This document shows positions 15,792 through 25,212 of a DNA stretch of 64,000 bases, one piece after another. The DNA lies in contig CAJPFJ010000007.1 in assembly GCA_905339155.1 (NCBI GenBank), forward strand, positions 30,936 through 94,935. Direction: 5' to 3'. Position numbers and translations under genes: made by a program. The notes under the pieces are model-generated. The model worked only from the letters and a program-made list of their open reading frames with translations. It had not been told where the DNA came from and ran no database searches. This DNA comes from Methanosarcinales archaeon. Its GTDB lineage: Archaea; Halobacteriota; Methanosarcinia; Methanosarcinales; Methanoperedenaceae. Positions within the stretch are counted from its first letter, which is position 1. Each line of letters starts with the position of its first letter.

Positions 15792-18442
15792 ACCTTCCCC
15801 TCATCACCGTCAACCGTAATCTGTTCTCCGTCCTTCAAAGTCTTCATCACTCCCGGCACATTGACGACAGCCGGTATGCCGTATTCTCTCGCCACAATAG
15901 CCCCGTGGGAAAGATAGCCTCCAATTTCCATTACCACGGCTTTAGCTCTTAAGAACAATGGTGTCCATCCCGGGTCTGTGGAAGGAGCAACCAGGATATC
16001 ACCCGCCTGTAACCGTGTGTTTTCTCGGGGATGCCTGATTAACCGCGCCCTGCCTGAAGCCCTTCCTGCTGCCACACCAATGCCTGCCAGCAACTGCCCG
16101 TGTGCTTCAAGCGCCTGTGCTTTTTGCTGGGGCGCATCATCTATAATAACATCAGGCGGTTCCAGGCTGGATAATTCCTCCCGCATCTTTTTTCTTTCTT
16201 CCACCAGTATCTTCAACCCGCTGCCATCAAAGTATCCTGCCAGGATCGCCGAAAGTTCGTGCCAGGCACAGTGATAGACATTAGCCTGTTCATCAAGGAT
16301 CTTCCGTTCCACAAGACGGCGCCCCAGCTCCTGAAAATACATACGTGAAACCTCAGCAGGTTTTACAAGGACGGATTTTGCCATTTCCCTCGTTCCTGCG
16401 TTTTTCCTTGCCTGCCTGGTAAGCATACTGATCGTTAACCGCCCCAAACTCCATTTGAGTTTGGCCGCGATCTCCTTTTCCGCGGCCTCGCGCCTGGCTG
16501 CCTGAACAGCCCTGTGATCAGTATTTCCGGGCGACAGCACCTGCGCCCTGATAATTTCCAGCAAATAGCCCGGATCCTCCCCCCAGCGGGGATTCAACAA
16601 CTCCGCTTCATAGACCCCGCGGTGACCGTAGTCTTTCAGGAATTCTTCAAATTCCTTGCAGAATTGTGAACCTGCGGGAATTTCATCTTTCCACGCCGAT
16701 GGTCTGAAGGGTTCAGCCGTAAAGTACAACCTGGCAGCTTTATCCATCTGAACTGTCTTTGCCAGTTCCATCAATCTGTAACCGTGTTCAGCGCTCGTTA
16801 TTTCCGAAGCCCCGGCGAGCAAACCATTTGCCAGGGCTGCACCGCGACCTGGAAAATCCCTGTCCAGCGCCTGAACCAGCCCGGTTAAAGAAACACCGGT
16901 TGATAAGCCCAGGACCATATAGGTGCAAGAATACTCAAGAAGTTTCGGACTGGCTTCAGAGAAATAAGAAATTAGTTCCTGATCGTTCATGGCATGGAAA
17001 TTTCGCTGTTTCCATAGCTCGACTGTTTCCCACATGTCTTTAAAGATCTTTTCAGCAGAATGCTGGGTTCCAAGAACATTGATGATAAGATGTATGCGCC
17101 GCCAGATCCGTTTAATTCCCGCAAGTCCTCCAAGAGGATTGCCAGGGGGGACCCTGATCTCGGGCTGGTGACCGCCTATATTGGCGTTAGTCTCTGCAGG
17201 CAAAGAGCCCAGAGCGTCATATAAACCCCACTGGAATGCAGACAGGTTGAAATATCCCCTGCCTTTGTAAAGCCGCACCCAGCGGGTTCCTTCAGGCAGC
17301 CTGTAGCCTGCTGCCAGAAGGTTAGCATTCATCATCATATCAAGAGTATTGCATAAGAGACTCCAGGAAAGCGTAGTAAGTACCATTGGCACAGCATCTT
17401 TAATGTTGGCATTGGACCAGATAACAGGCTGACCGACAAGCCCCGGGATCGCAGGTTCTCTGAGATTTGTCACAGGTCTGGCTTGCAGCACATGAAATTT
17501 TTTTCCATCAAATGCCCATTCCATATCCTGATCTTTCATACCCCTGCCAAGCGCTTCGTATACCCGAAGCGTCAGCGAACCCAGTTCTATGATCTGGTTA
17601 TCGTTGAGAACAGGTCGTTTATCGCCGTTTTCTTCACCACCCGAGTTCACAAGTTCTGTCCCGCCTCTTTGCACAAGCCTCGTAAATTTCTTCTTGCTGC
17701 CGATCTTCTTCTCAACAATTTCAGGCAGTGAAGCTATTTTATGCAGCAGATACTCGTCCGGCTCGACTGCGCCGCTTACTACCGATTCTCCCAGGCCGAA
17801 ATTGGCACTGATCGCGATCCTGTCGCGCCGCCCTGTTCGCGGATCGCAGCTGAATGCTATCCCGGCTGCCACAGCAGGTACAAGTTCCATGATAACTACC
17901 GCAGCAGCCACATCATTATCGCCAAATCCCATTTTACGCCTGTAGGCGACAGCCCTTGGTGTCCACAGGGAAGCATAGCAGTTCCTGATAGCCTCGCCGA
18001 TATTCGAAAGTCCTCTAACATTGAGAAATGACTCATGCACTCCTGCAAAAGAGGCACGTGCAGAATCCTCGGCGGTTGCAGATGATCTTACAGCTACAGG
18101 TTTATCGAGAAGTCCCATACCTGCAAACCGATCTGCCAGCTCCTGCCATATGGCGTCAGGTAAATGACCTTCATTGATTTTGCGCCTGATCTCTCCCAGC
18201 ATTTCTTCATTTTCCAGCGCCTCTTTGGCCTTAATGGAAGCTGCTGCATGAATGAGCTCAGCCAGTCCGTTATGCTGCATGAAATCCTGATAAGCCCTGG
18301 CTGTCAGAACGCCGCCTGCGGGAACCAAAAAACCATAGCGATGCAGGCTGCCCAGATTCTGTCCCTTGCCGCCAACTTCAGTTATCCCGGAATTGGCCGA
18401 TCCTTCCCAGTCAAGGAAATATTGTTTCTCATTTGTGTTCAT
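15779..18442 (-). CDS. PEP-synthase-like dikinase of rifampicin phosphotransferase architecture
   Basis: About 887 residues. The N-terminal ATP-grasp (PPDK_N) domain has GGKGQNLGSLHRYGF and the signature VAVRSSATAEDSARASFAG; DPRTGRRDRIAI and QARPVTNLRE follow. The middle 400 residues are a helical substrate domain. The C-terminal swivelling domain carries GGYLSHGAIVAREYG with the phosphoryl-carrier His. There is no C-terminal PEP-binding TIM barrel, unlike true PEP synthase, so the layout ATP-grasp/substrate/His equals that of rifampicin phosphotransferase (usually about 870 residues). It would phosphorylate a small molecule using both ATP phosphates. The start is set at 18442, 4 nt after the TetR stop. 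Confidence 0.8.
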   Translation of the reverse strand: MNTNEKQYFLDWEGSANSGITEVGGKGQNLGSLHRYGFLVPAGGVLTARAYQDFMQHNGLAELIHAAASIKAKEALENEEMLGEIRRKINEGHLPDAIWQELADRFAGMGLLDKPVAVRSSATAEDSARASFAGVHESFLNVRGLSNIGEAIRNCYASLWTPRAVAYRRKMGFGDNDVAAAVVIMELVPAVAAGIAFSCDPRTGRRDRIAISANFGLGESVVSGAVEPDEYLLHKIASLPEIVEKKIGSKKKFTRLVQRGGTELVNSGGEENGDKRPVLNDNQIIELGSLTLRVYEALGRGMKDQDMEWAFDGKKFHVLQARPVTNLREPAIPGLVGQPVIWSNANIKDAVPMVLTTLSWSLLCNTLDMMMNANLLAAGYRLPEGTRWVRLYKGRGYFNLSAFQWGLYDALGSLPAETNANIGGHQPEIRVPPGNPLGGLAGIKRIWRRIHLIINVLGTQHSAEKIFKDMWETVELWKQRNFHAMNDQELISYFSEASPKLLEYSCTYMVLGLSTGVSLTGLVQALDRDFPGRGAALANGLLAGASEITSAEHGYRLMELAKTVQMDKAARLYFTAEPFRPSAWKDEIPAGSQFCKEFEEFLKDYGHRGVYEAELLNPRWGEDPGYLLEIIRAQVLSPGNTDHRAVQAARREAAEKEIAAKLKWSLGRLTISMLTRQARKNAGTREMAKSVLVKPAEVSRMYFQELGRRLVERKILDEQANVYHCAWHELSAILAGYFDGSGLKILVEERKKMREELSSLEPPDVIIDDAPQQKAQALEAHGQLLAGIGVAAGRASGRARLIRHPRENTRLQAGDILVAPSTDPGWTPLFLRAKAVVMEIGGYLSHGAIVAREYGIPAVVNVPGVMKTLKDGEQITVDGDEGKVYRG

Positions 18443-18446
18443 TATT

Positions 18447-19034
18447 TCAACACCCGATGCCCTCAATAATCATATCGATCTTCCCCGATATATCCTCTGA
18501 AAAGGAATAATCGGTCTCTGACCACAACCACTCCATAAGTGAATGAAAATAGATAGCTGATATAATATCAGCCGCTTTCTTTACTTCAATATTGTTTTTC
18601 ACATCCCCTTTTTTCAAGCCTTCTTCAATCAGGCTGTAGAGAATGTTACTCAGACGGGAACTTTTCCTTTCATCCTGCCTAACACCATAGTGCCTCAGGT
18701 ACTCAAATACGAACATTTTTGTAAGTTCTTTATCCTTTTCATTAGTCTTTGCAACGAAAACAAGTGTATTCTTTATTTTTTCCTTCGTGGGGATACTCCT
18801 TCTTGTTTCATGTTTGATCTGACTATAGGTCAATTCTTCTTTCAGTTCAACGAAGTACAGGAGCAGTGCAGTTTTACTCGGGAAATAATTGAAAAAAGTG
18901 CCTTTACCTATTCCTGCTTCCCTGGTGATCTCATCGACAGTGGTATTCTCGATACCCTTTTCTTTAAATAATCTGCCCGATACCTCTAATATCTTATTTT
19001 TTGTCTCTATTTTCTTTTTCTCACGCAGGGACAA
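18447..19034 (-). CDS. TetR family transcriptional regulator
   Basis: A 195-residue TetR-type repressor with the N-terminal helix-turn-helix (TVDEITREAGIGKGTFFNYF) and a divergent ligand-binding C-terminal domain. The start is a TTG at 19034, chosen because GAGGAGAGG lies a few bases upstream and the product then begins MSLREKKKIETKNKIL as family members do. First gene of the operon with the dikinase and radical SAM protein; a perfect palindrome 40 nt upstream is the probable operator, implying autoregulation released by a small-molecule ligand. Confidence 0.88.
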   Translation of the reverse strand: MSLREKKKIETKNKILEVSGRLFKEKGIENTTVDEITREAGIGKGTFFNYFPSKTALLLYFVELKEELTYSQIKHETRRSIPTKEKIKNTLVFVAKTNEKDKELTKMFVFEYLRHYGVRQDERKSSRLSNILYSLIEEGLKKGDVKNNIEVKKAADIISAIYFHSLMEWLWSETDYSFSEDISGKIDMIIEGIGC

Positions 19035-19074
19035 ATGAACCTCTCCTCGTCGTATAATGACTATGGTTTAATAT

Positions 19075-19084
19075 GACCGCGGTC
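19075..19084. promoter_or_regulatory. Palindromic operator (GACCGCGGTC) before the TetR operon
   Basis: A perfect 10-bp palindrome, extended imperfectly on each side (AATATGACCGCGGTCGTATT). It is GC-rich in an AT-rich spacer and sits about 40 nt upstream of the TetR start, right after the stop of the Nif3-like gene. Size and place fit a TetR dimer site. Confidence 0.6.
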
Positions 19085-19088
19085 GTAT

Positions 19089-19829
19089 TTAAAGATTTTC
19101 GTAATGAGATAATCTTAAACCGGGTTTATCCTCAATATAAGAAGATTCGACAGGCAACCTATCACATAATTTTCTCATTGCCGGCGCTTCTGTTGCATAA
19201 TGGGTTGCATCAAAAAGGCATAATCCGTCTGCATACCTTAGGGCATCATGGCGCATTTCCCCTGAAACAAGCGCATCGACACAGTTCTCTATTGCAATAT
19301 CAATGTATTCGCGCCTGAACCCGCTTCCTCCAACCACCATGATTTTCTTGATCATTCCATTTCCTTTATATTGGACATGAGTATCCAGCTTTTTTGAGAT
19401 AAAAGCTGCGAATGCAGGCGCTTTCATTGGTTCTATCTCTCCGATCCTTCCAGGCGGAAGAGGAAGGGAATTCTTCAATCCCAGTAATTCAGCAAGCACA
19501 TCATTCACCCCGCCCTGTGCTTTGTCATAATTCGTGTGCATCGTGTAGATGGAAATATCGTTATCTATCGCAATTTTCAGGGTATCTGACAATCGTTTCG
19601 ATATAAGATTTATCGGGTCAAATATCAATGCGTGGTGGGTTATGAGCAGGTCGGCGCCTATCTGTGCCGCTTCTTTGAGAACTAAGTCGGTTGGATCAAG
19701 TGCAACTGCAATTTTTTTTATCTCGTTGCCCCTGTCAAGTATAAGTCCTATTCTACCATTGTCGAAATCTTCGGCAAGTGAGAGAGGTGCGATGGATTCA
19801 AGGATGGATGTTATTTCATTTATTTGCAT
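19089..19829 (-). CDS. Nif3-like dinuclear metal protein (DUF34)
   Basis: A 246-residue member of the Nif3/DUF34 (YbgI) family. Metal-ligand motifs are ITHHALIFDP near 63, HTNYDKAQGGVN near 98, and HYATEAPAM near the C-terminus. The proteins form toroidal hexamers; the biochemical role is unsettled, though 'GTP cyclohydrolase type 2' is a common label. It sits 13 nt downstream of the YchF/Obg-like GTPase gene on the same strand, so the two likely form an operon. Confidence 0.9.
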   Translation of the reverse strand: MQINEITSILESIAPLSLAEDFDNGRIGLILDRGNEIKKIAVALDPTDLVLKEAAQIGADLLITHHALIFDPINLISKRLSDTLKIAIDNDISIYTMHTNYDKAQGGVNDVLAELLGLKNSLPLPPGRIGEIEPMKAPAFAAFISKKLDTHVQYKGNGMIKKIMVVGGSGFRREYIDIAIENCVDALVSGEMRHDALRYADGLCLFDATHYATEAPAMRKLCDRLPVESSYIEDKPGLRLSHYENL

Positions 19830-19842
19830 GGTTGTTTGTTGG

Positions 19843-21015
19843 CTATTTCACAGACACTATCTTCACGATATCCCCATTCTTCAACTCGTGTTTCTCCCCA
19901 AGCCTCATCTTGGTGCGAGCATCTACTGCATGGAGGAAACTCTTTCCGATATCGGTATGTATCATGAAGGCAAGGTCTTTTGGCGTACTCCCTTTTTTCA
20001 TAATGAATGCATCCGGAAGTATTGTGCCCTTCTTATCTGTGAACCTGTTCTCATCTTCCACCGGATAAACAACGATCAGTTCCAGAAGCTTAAAAACCGT
20101 CTCATTGATGCATTTCTGGATACCTGTGCCGCCATTCTTCTTCAAAAGCAGGCGAATCTTTGAAAGCGCTTCTTTCTGGGGACCGGAAAGGTTTGGGGAT
20201 TCAACAAAATCAGCATCTCCGGGAATGTATTTTATGGCTCCGCTCTTATCGGCAAGGCGCAGCACAACTTCCGTTGCCCCGCTTACCGGGATAGCTCCCT
20301 TTTTCACCAGGCGCTCGATATTTTCCTGTGAAGCAATATCTATTTTATTTGCCGCAATGATAAGCGGCTTACTTTCAACCCTGAGCATATCGGAAAGCTC
20401 AATTATCTGCTCTTCGGTCCACACCTGGGGCTTATCGCGCGGAAGTCTCATTCTCGAAAGAATGGTTCTCACGTGTGCCTCTGTTATTCCTGCGCCTTCA
20501 AGTTGTGCTGCGATAGTCTCTTCGATCTTTAATCCTTCTGCATTTACTTTTCTTGAAAGCCTCTCCCAGTTGCGCTTCAGGATGCCAGCCATCCACATGG
20601 TTATCTCATGAGCAAGGAATTCTACATCTGCAAGCGGGTCATGTGAACCCACAGCAACAGGATTTCCTTCGATATCCGTGCCGCCAGATGCATCTATTAC
20701 ATGGATTATAGCCTTTGCCTGCCGAAGATTATCAAGAAATTCATTGCCAAGTCCCCGTCCTTTATGGGCATCAGGCACAAGACCCGCCACATCGATCATT
20801 TCAATCGGCACGAACCTTACACCATCCCGGCAATTGCCGCAATCGAGTTTCAATTCCCTGCACGGGCATGGTGTCCTTACATATCCCACACCATGATTCG
20901 CATCGATAGTTGTAAAAGGATAATTTGCAATCTCAACATTCGCAAGTGTTGCGGCTTTAAAAAATGTTGATTTCCCTGAGTTTGGTTTTCCGGCAAGAGC
21001 TATTGAAATGGCCAT
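19843..21015 (-). CDS. Obg/YchF-related GTPase with TGS domain
   Basis: A 390-residue TRAFAC GTPase of the archaeal YchF-like group. P-loop GKPNSGKST near 8, switch II DVAGLVPDAHKGRGLGN near 70-90, and a NKID G4 motif near 222. Archaeal insert CPCRELKLDCGNC carries four cysteines that could bind zinc. The last 80 residues, ending MRLGEKHELKNGDIVKIVSVK, form a TGS domain. Such proteins associate with ribosomes; a translation factor role is inferred. First gene of a pair with the Nif3-like gene. Confidence 0.9.
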   Translation of the reverse strand: MAISIALAGKPNSGKSTFFKAATLANVEIANYPFTTIDANHGVGYVRTPCPCRELKLDCGNCRDGVRFVPIEMIDVAGLVPDAHKGRGLGNEFLDNLRQAKAIIHVIDASGGTDIEGNPVAVGSHDPLADVEFLAHEITMWMAGILKRNWERLSRKVNAEGLKIEETIAAQLEGAGITEAHVRTILSRMRLPRDKPQVWTEEQIIELSDMLRVESKPLIIAANKIDIASQENIERLVKKGAIPVSGATEVVLRLADKSGAIKYIPGDADFVESPNLSGPQKEALSKIRLLLKKNGGTGIQKCINETVFKLLELIVVYPVEDENRFTDKKGTILPDAFIMKKGSTPKDLAFMIHTDIGKSFLHAVDARTKMRLGEKHELKNGDIVKIVSVK

Positions 21016-21070
21016 GCTACTAATACATATCTTTTAAACTTAACTTTTATCTATATTGAATCGACGATAA

Positions 21071-22270
21071 ATGAACCGAAAATATATATATCATATAATA
21101 CAACTTCTGTTAATGCCCCATAAAAGATCAATTTTCAAAGACCTGTTTGAAAAACGAAAGAGTTTAGCGGTAAAGGTGGGTCTTACCGGTGTAATCCTTT
21201 TGCTTGTTTCGTTACTTTCAAAGGAAATTATGCCCGTTTCGCAGCCTACCGGATTCTCACATATTCTAAATGTAATTATTGAGTTGTTCGGTAAAGTAGG
21301 TGAAGCCTTCATTCTATCCGGATTCGTTGTTTTTGTTCTGGAAGAGCATCCTCTGGCACTGATGGTGAAAGATGTATCAAAATCCATAATTGATGAGATC
21401 ATTGACAGGCATTTCACAAGGAACGAATTGATAGGATTTATATTAAAAGGTATAAAGAATTTAAATAAATATGAACATATTGATGATGAAATATACACTT
21501 TGTATGAAAAATATGGGTTGCTTGAACTGACAGATGAGCCAAGAACGTCCAATGTCTCAATCATATTCAAGAAGGAAGGGGAAGTGGAAGGTGAAAAAGA
21601 TAATATAATCTTAAGCAGGGTTTATGATTACAGGGCAACAAATGAAGCGCAAGAAATTGGAAATTCAAAACTGATAAACAGGGATGGACTTGTTGCATTT
21701 TTCGATTCCCCTATACCTCAATTAATGAATGAGACCGAAGATGAGATATTAAAGAATATCCATAAATACCTGGATATTTCTTTTAAATTTTCCACATCAT
21801 TTGAAATAAGCGGATATATTTGCAATAAGAGCCTTTTACCACTTGAACCTGTTTTTTTGGATCGGATAAATTTTGACCTTGAGAATTGCAGGCCAGTAAA
21901 TTATGTTAATAATAAAGAGTTCAGCCCAGAATTATATGTTGTTTATGAGATAATAAGCCAGAGCGATGGAAATCGCCTCCTGAAATTGAACGCATATTTC
22001 AATGTCAAGATCCCTCCAAAAGAGTATATCGAATTATTTTTTGAAATAAAGGGAATTGTATCTGATTATGATCTATGGACATATGAGTTCATTTCATATA
22101 CTAAAGGCGTTACATTTGAATTGCAGTTAGGAGACGATTTTGAGACAAAAATAGAAGAGGTTTTGATCGGTGTTCCAAATCCCCCTATTAAATCTAACTC
22201 CAAATTGAAATATAATGGATGGATCATGCCACATTCATCAATATCCGGGACATGGAGAAGAAGGATTTGA
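21071..22270 (+). CDS. Uncharacterised membrane-anchored protein, 399 residues
   Basis: I do not recognise the family. Two hydrophobic helices lie near residues 35-50 (VGLTGVILLLVSLLS) and 65-95 (a long stretch with GEAFILSGFVVFVLEE), followed by about 300 soluble, largely acidic residues. There are no cysteine clusters or nucleotide-binding motifs. A second possible start is the Met at residue 14 (MPHKRSIFKD). It is alone on the plus strand and ends 16 nt from the convergent roadblock gene. The layout suggests a membrane-tethered sensor or structural protein. Confidence 0.6.
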   Translation: MNRKYIYHIIQLLLMPHKRSIFKDLFEKRKSLAVKVGLTGVILLLVSLLSKEIMPVSQPTGFSHILNVIIELFGKVGEAFILSGFVVFVLEEHPLALMVKDVSKSIIDEIIDRHFTRNELIGFILKGIKNLNKYEHIDDEIYTLYEKYGLLELTDEPRTSNVSIIFKKEGEVEGEKDNIILSRVYDYRATNEAQEIGNSKLINRDGLVAFFDSPIPQLMNETEDEILKNIHKYLDISFKFSTSFEISGYICNKSLLPLEPVFLDRINFDLENCRPVNYVNNKEFSPELYVVYEIISQSDGNRLLKLNAYFNVKIPPKEYIELFFEIKGIVSDYDLWTYEFISYTKGVTFELQLGDDFETKIEEVLIGVPNPPIKSNSKLKYNGWIMPHSSISGTWRRRI

Positions 22271-22286
22271 TTGCCAGATCAATAAA

Positions 22287-22634
22287 TTAAAGGATCTCCT
22301 TTATTCTACCGGCTGTCTTTTCAATTTCCCTGATAATGGGATCAAGACTTGCATCCTGTTCGGCCATAACGGAAATCAATGCCTTTGAACCCGCATAAGT
22401 GGTAATCAGCTTTCCGCCATTATAATCCACGATCACACGGTCAGGATTGACTTTTTCAAGCTTATTGGTGGCCGTTTGCGCAGCCCGTAACATGTTTGCC
22501 GACATCAATGTAAGCATTTCGGAACCTTCTGTTGCATGTTCACCGATAAGGTAACCATCACGGCCTGCAAGTGCGATCATTTTCACCCCATTCATTCTCT
22601 TCAGGTCTAATAGAACTTTATTATATACATCCAT
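22287..22634 (-). CDS. Roadblock/LC7 domain protein
   Basis: A 115-residue single-domain roadblock/LC7 protein: alternating helix-strand pattern with GVKMIALAGRDGYLIGE and the central RVIVDYNGGKLITTYAG strands. Archaeal roadblock proteins typically pair with small Ras-like GTPases as regulatory partners; none is adjacent here. It has a short C-terminal helix (REIEKTAGRIKEIL). Confidence 0.85.
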   Translation of the reverse strand: MDVYNKVLLDLKRMNGVKMIALAGRDGYLIGEHATEGSEMLTLMSANMLRAAQTATNKLEKVNPDRVIVDYNGGKLITTYAGSKALISVMAEQDASLDPIIREIEKTAGRIKEIL

Positions 22635-22779
22635 ATTTTACCTTCTGTCAGATTTTACCTTCTGTCATATATTACCCCAATAAATCATATACTTGTGATG
22701 TTATAATCCTTTCGGGTCTGTCTAAAAATATTAGTTTTTAAAAGTTTATTCTTTGAGACATAATATATCACAAAAATGA

Positions 22780-23805
22780 CTAAATATGTATCTTCACCTC
22801 ATCAAGAAGAAACGGCGGATGAAAAATCCCGTTTTCTGTGATGATAGCAGTCACATTCTCCATTGGAGTTGCATCAAAGGCAGGATTATAAACATTTACC
22901 TCAAGTGGAGCTATCTGGTGCTTCCCAAAAAACTTCAGTTCTTCAGGTTTTCTTAATTCGATTGTGATCTCATCTTCAAAACTTTCATAATCAAACGTTG
23001 AAACAGGCGCTGCTACATAAAAAGGCACCTGGTGCTCTTTTGCTATGACCGAATGGGTATAAGTCCCTATCTTATTGAATACGGCATCCTGGGTGATCCT
23101 GTCCGCGCCCACTATGACTTTATCAACCATTCCTTTTCTCATCACATGACCAGACATGCTGTCTGTGATAAGCGTTACCGGGATTTTATCTTCCATTAAT
23201 TCCCATGTTGTTATTCTGCTTCCCTGGTTAAGCGGGCGTGTCTCGCAAGAAATGACTTTTATGTCTTTTCCCTGGGCGCGGGCAGACCGGATAACCCCAA
23301 GGGCAGTGCCCCAGTCAACGCAGGCAAGCCTTCCGGCATTACAGTGTGTCATTACGGTATCCCCGTCTTCAAGAAGAGCCGCTCCATGCTCCCCAAGCTG
23401 CATATTCTTTTCCACATCCTCATCAGCTATTGCTTTTGCCTCATCAAGCGCAAACATTCTTAGTTCTTTGATGTTCTTTGCATCCTCTAAGGCCGCCAAT
23501 ACGCGTTTTACTCCCCATGAAAGATTTACTGCTGTGGGTCTTGTGGCGATTATAGCATTTGCTGCATCCAGGATATCATCCATTGATCTATCCAATGAGT
23601 TGGCTTTACTTCGAAATGCAGCAAGAGCGACACCAAAACCTCCGGCGGCCCCGAGTGCAGGTGCGCCGCGGACGCGAAGTGTTTTTATGGCTTCGCATAG
23701 TGAATCAATTGTAACGCATTCTATGACCTTAAATTCTGCTGGCAGAATGGTCTGGTCTATCATTGCAATATTGTTGTTATTGTTATTCCAGTCTATTGTT
23801 CTCAT
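22780..23805 (-). CDS. mtnA: S-methyl-5-thioribose-1-phosphate isomerase
   Basis: About 341 residues of the eIF2B-related sugar-phosphate isomerase family. Active-site cysteine region THCNAGRLACVDWGTA and the signature GADRITQDAVFNKIGT are present. MtnA converts methylthioribose-1-phosphate to the ribulose form in methionine salvage; archaeal relatives act on ribose-1,5-bisphosphate, but RVRGAPALGAAGG near residue 45 favours MtnA. I place the start at 23805 (MRTIDWNN) because a TATA box lies about 35 nt upstream of it; an ATG at 23823 is too close to that TATA. Asparagine run NNNNNN near the N-terminus is unusual. Confidence 0.88.
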   Translation of the reverse strand: MRTIDWNNNNNNIAMIDQTILPAEFKVIECVTIDSLCEAIKTLRVRGAPALGAAGGFGVALAAFRSKANSLDRSMDDILDAANAIIATRPTAVNLSWGVKRVLAALEDAKNIKELRMFALDEAKAIADEDVEKNMQLGEHGAALLEDGDTVMTHCNAGRLACVDWGTALGVIRSARAQGKDIKVISCETRPLNQGSRITTWELMEDKIPVTLITDSMSGHVMRKGMVDKVIVGADRITQDAVFNKIGTYTHSVIAKEHQVPFYVAAPVSTFDYESFEDEITIELRKPEELKFFGKHQIAPLEVNVYNPAFDATPMENVTAIITENGIFHPPFLLDEVKIHI

Positions 23806-23917
23806 TGAAATCGTATTTATCATTCGTGTTTAAATATATTGCTTTTCAAAGTTAATCCAGGAATATTGAATGGTCCACTGATTCCACATAACTAAGAATG
23901 TTCATATCCTGTCTGCC

Positions 23918-25063
23918 TTAATAGCATTGTATCCGTTTGGATAATTCAAGAATGATATCTGCAGCAATTTGTGATCCTTTCATGTCCCGTGCATTTTCAG
24001 AATATTGCCTTGCTTTTTCCTTGAATCTTTTTTCATTCAACAGAACGTTGATCTTTTCATATAAGCCTTCACCGTTAAAAGATTCAAAATCAAGGGTTTC
24101 GCACATTCCAAGTTCTTTCATTCGTTTTGCATTATATTCCTGCTCGACCTGTCCTTTAATGGGAATTATAAGGGCTGGTTTTCCAAGCGTCAGGATTTCC
24201 ATGGCAGTGCTGTGACCTGCCTGAGCAATAACAAGCTGCGCTTCGGCCATATATGGGGATGGATCCTCGCAAAATCCCACAACAGTTGTGTTTTTTTGAA
24301 TATAATCACTTTTGAATTTGGCAAATACCAGAAAATTAATGCCAGGAAATCTATCCGCTATATTTAATATCCCATCAAAGATGGGACGGCTGAATGAATG
24401 TCCGCTAAGAATGGTTAAGATGAATGGACTTTTTATGCCTGAAGGCACAGGTTGCTCATTTTCGTATTTGGCAGATACTACAGGCCCGATAAATCTTTGT
24501 TTTTTCATAACATGCGGGCTTTTACTTAACATATTAAGACAAACAGTATGGGGAGGTGCAAAATCAGGGATCAGGACTTCTTCGGCAAGCGCCATCGTTG
24601 TTTTAAGGGTTAGATCCACTGACTTCCCGACAAGGTTCAACAGGAATTTACTTTCCTTGAAAAAAGACTCAATGCTTGTCTGGTTGGATATTATTATGCA
24701 AGGCAACCCGAGTTTGAAGGCCGCAAAAACAGATGCGCTCCTGCCATCTGCAACCACGCATGTTGCAGAAAAATCCTCCATGATCTTTTTTTCCTGCGAT
24801 ATTATTCTTGAATAATGAAATACTGAATTCCTGCTTTGTGATATTGTAGCTTTGAGGTCAAATGACCCTTCTTTTGCTGTCATTTCGAATTCTTTTTCAA
24901 TTTCAATGGCATCAAAATTCTTTTTCAAGCGATCCAGCACATAACCATAACTCCCCATGAGAACACAGGCGCCAGCATTCTTTAGTGTCATGGCTATTGC
25001 CATATCCCTGCTTGAATGACCGTAACCTTCCCCGCATACTGAAAAATAAATTTTGTGAACCAT
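23918..25063 (-). CDS. MurG-like glycosyltransferase of the MJ1255 family
   Basis: A 381-residue GT-B fold protein. The N-terminus YFSVCGEGYGHSSRDMAIA carries the glycine-rich acceptor loop; the C-terminal half has IAQAGHSTAMEILTLGKPALIIPI, the nucleotide-sugar binding segment seen in MurG and UDP-glycosyltransferases. It is likely to transfer a sugar to a lipid or polymer at the inner face of the membrane; donor and acceptor cannot be predicted. Apparent TATA box about 27 nt before the ATG suggests a leaderless mRNA. Confidence 0.8.
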   Translation of the reverse strand: MVHKIYFSVCGEGYGHSSRDMAIAMTLKNAGACVLMGSYGYVLDRLKKNFDAIEIEKEFEMTAKEGSFDLKATISQSRNSVFHYSRIISQEKKIMEDFSATCVVADGRSASVFAAFKLGLPCIIISNQTSIESFFKESKFLLNLVGKSVDLTLKTTMALAEEVLIPDFAPPHTVCLNMLSKSPHVMKKQRFIGPVVSAKYENEQPVPSGIKSPFILTILSGHSFSRPIFDGILNIADRFPGINFLVFAKFKSDYIQKNTTVVGFCEDPSPYMAEAQLVIAQAGHSTAMEILTLGKPALIIPIKGQVEQEYNAKRMKELGMCETLDFESFNGEGLYEKINVLLNEKRFKEKARQYSENARDMKGSQIAADIILELSKRIQCY

Positions 25064-25212
25064 GACTTTCTTAGATTCGGTTTGAAGTATATAGATTGCG
25101 ATTGGAGTGCGCCCTTAAAGTGGACTGTTAGTTAAGGTGCTGATGCTTTCTCAACGAAAAAGATATTATGAACTGCGCCAAATATACATTATTGTAAAGG
25201 AGTGACAACAAA

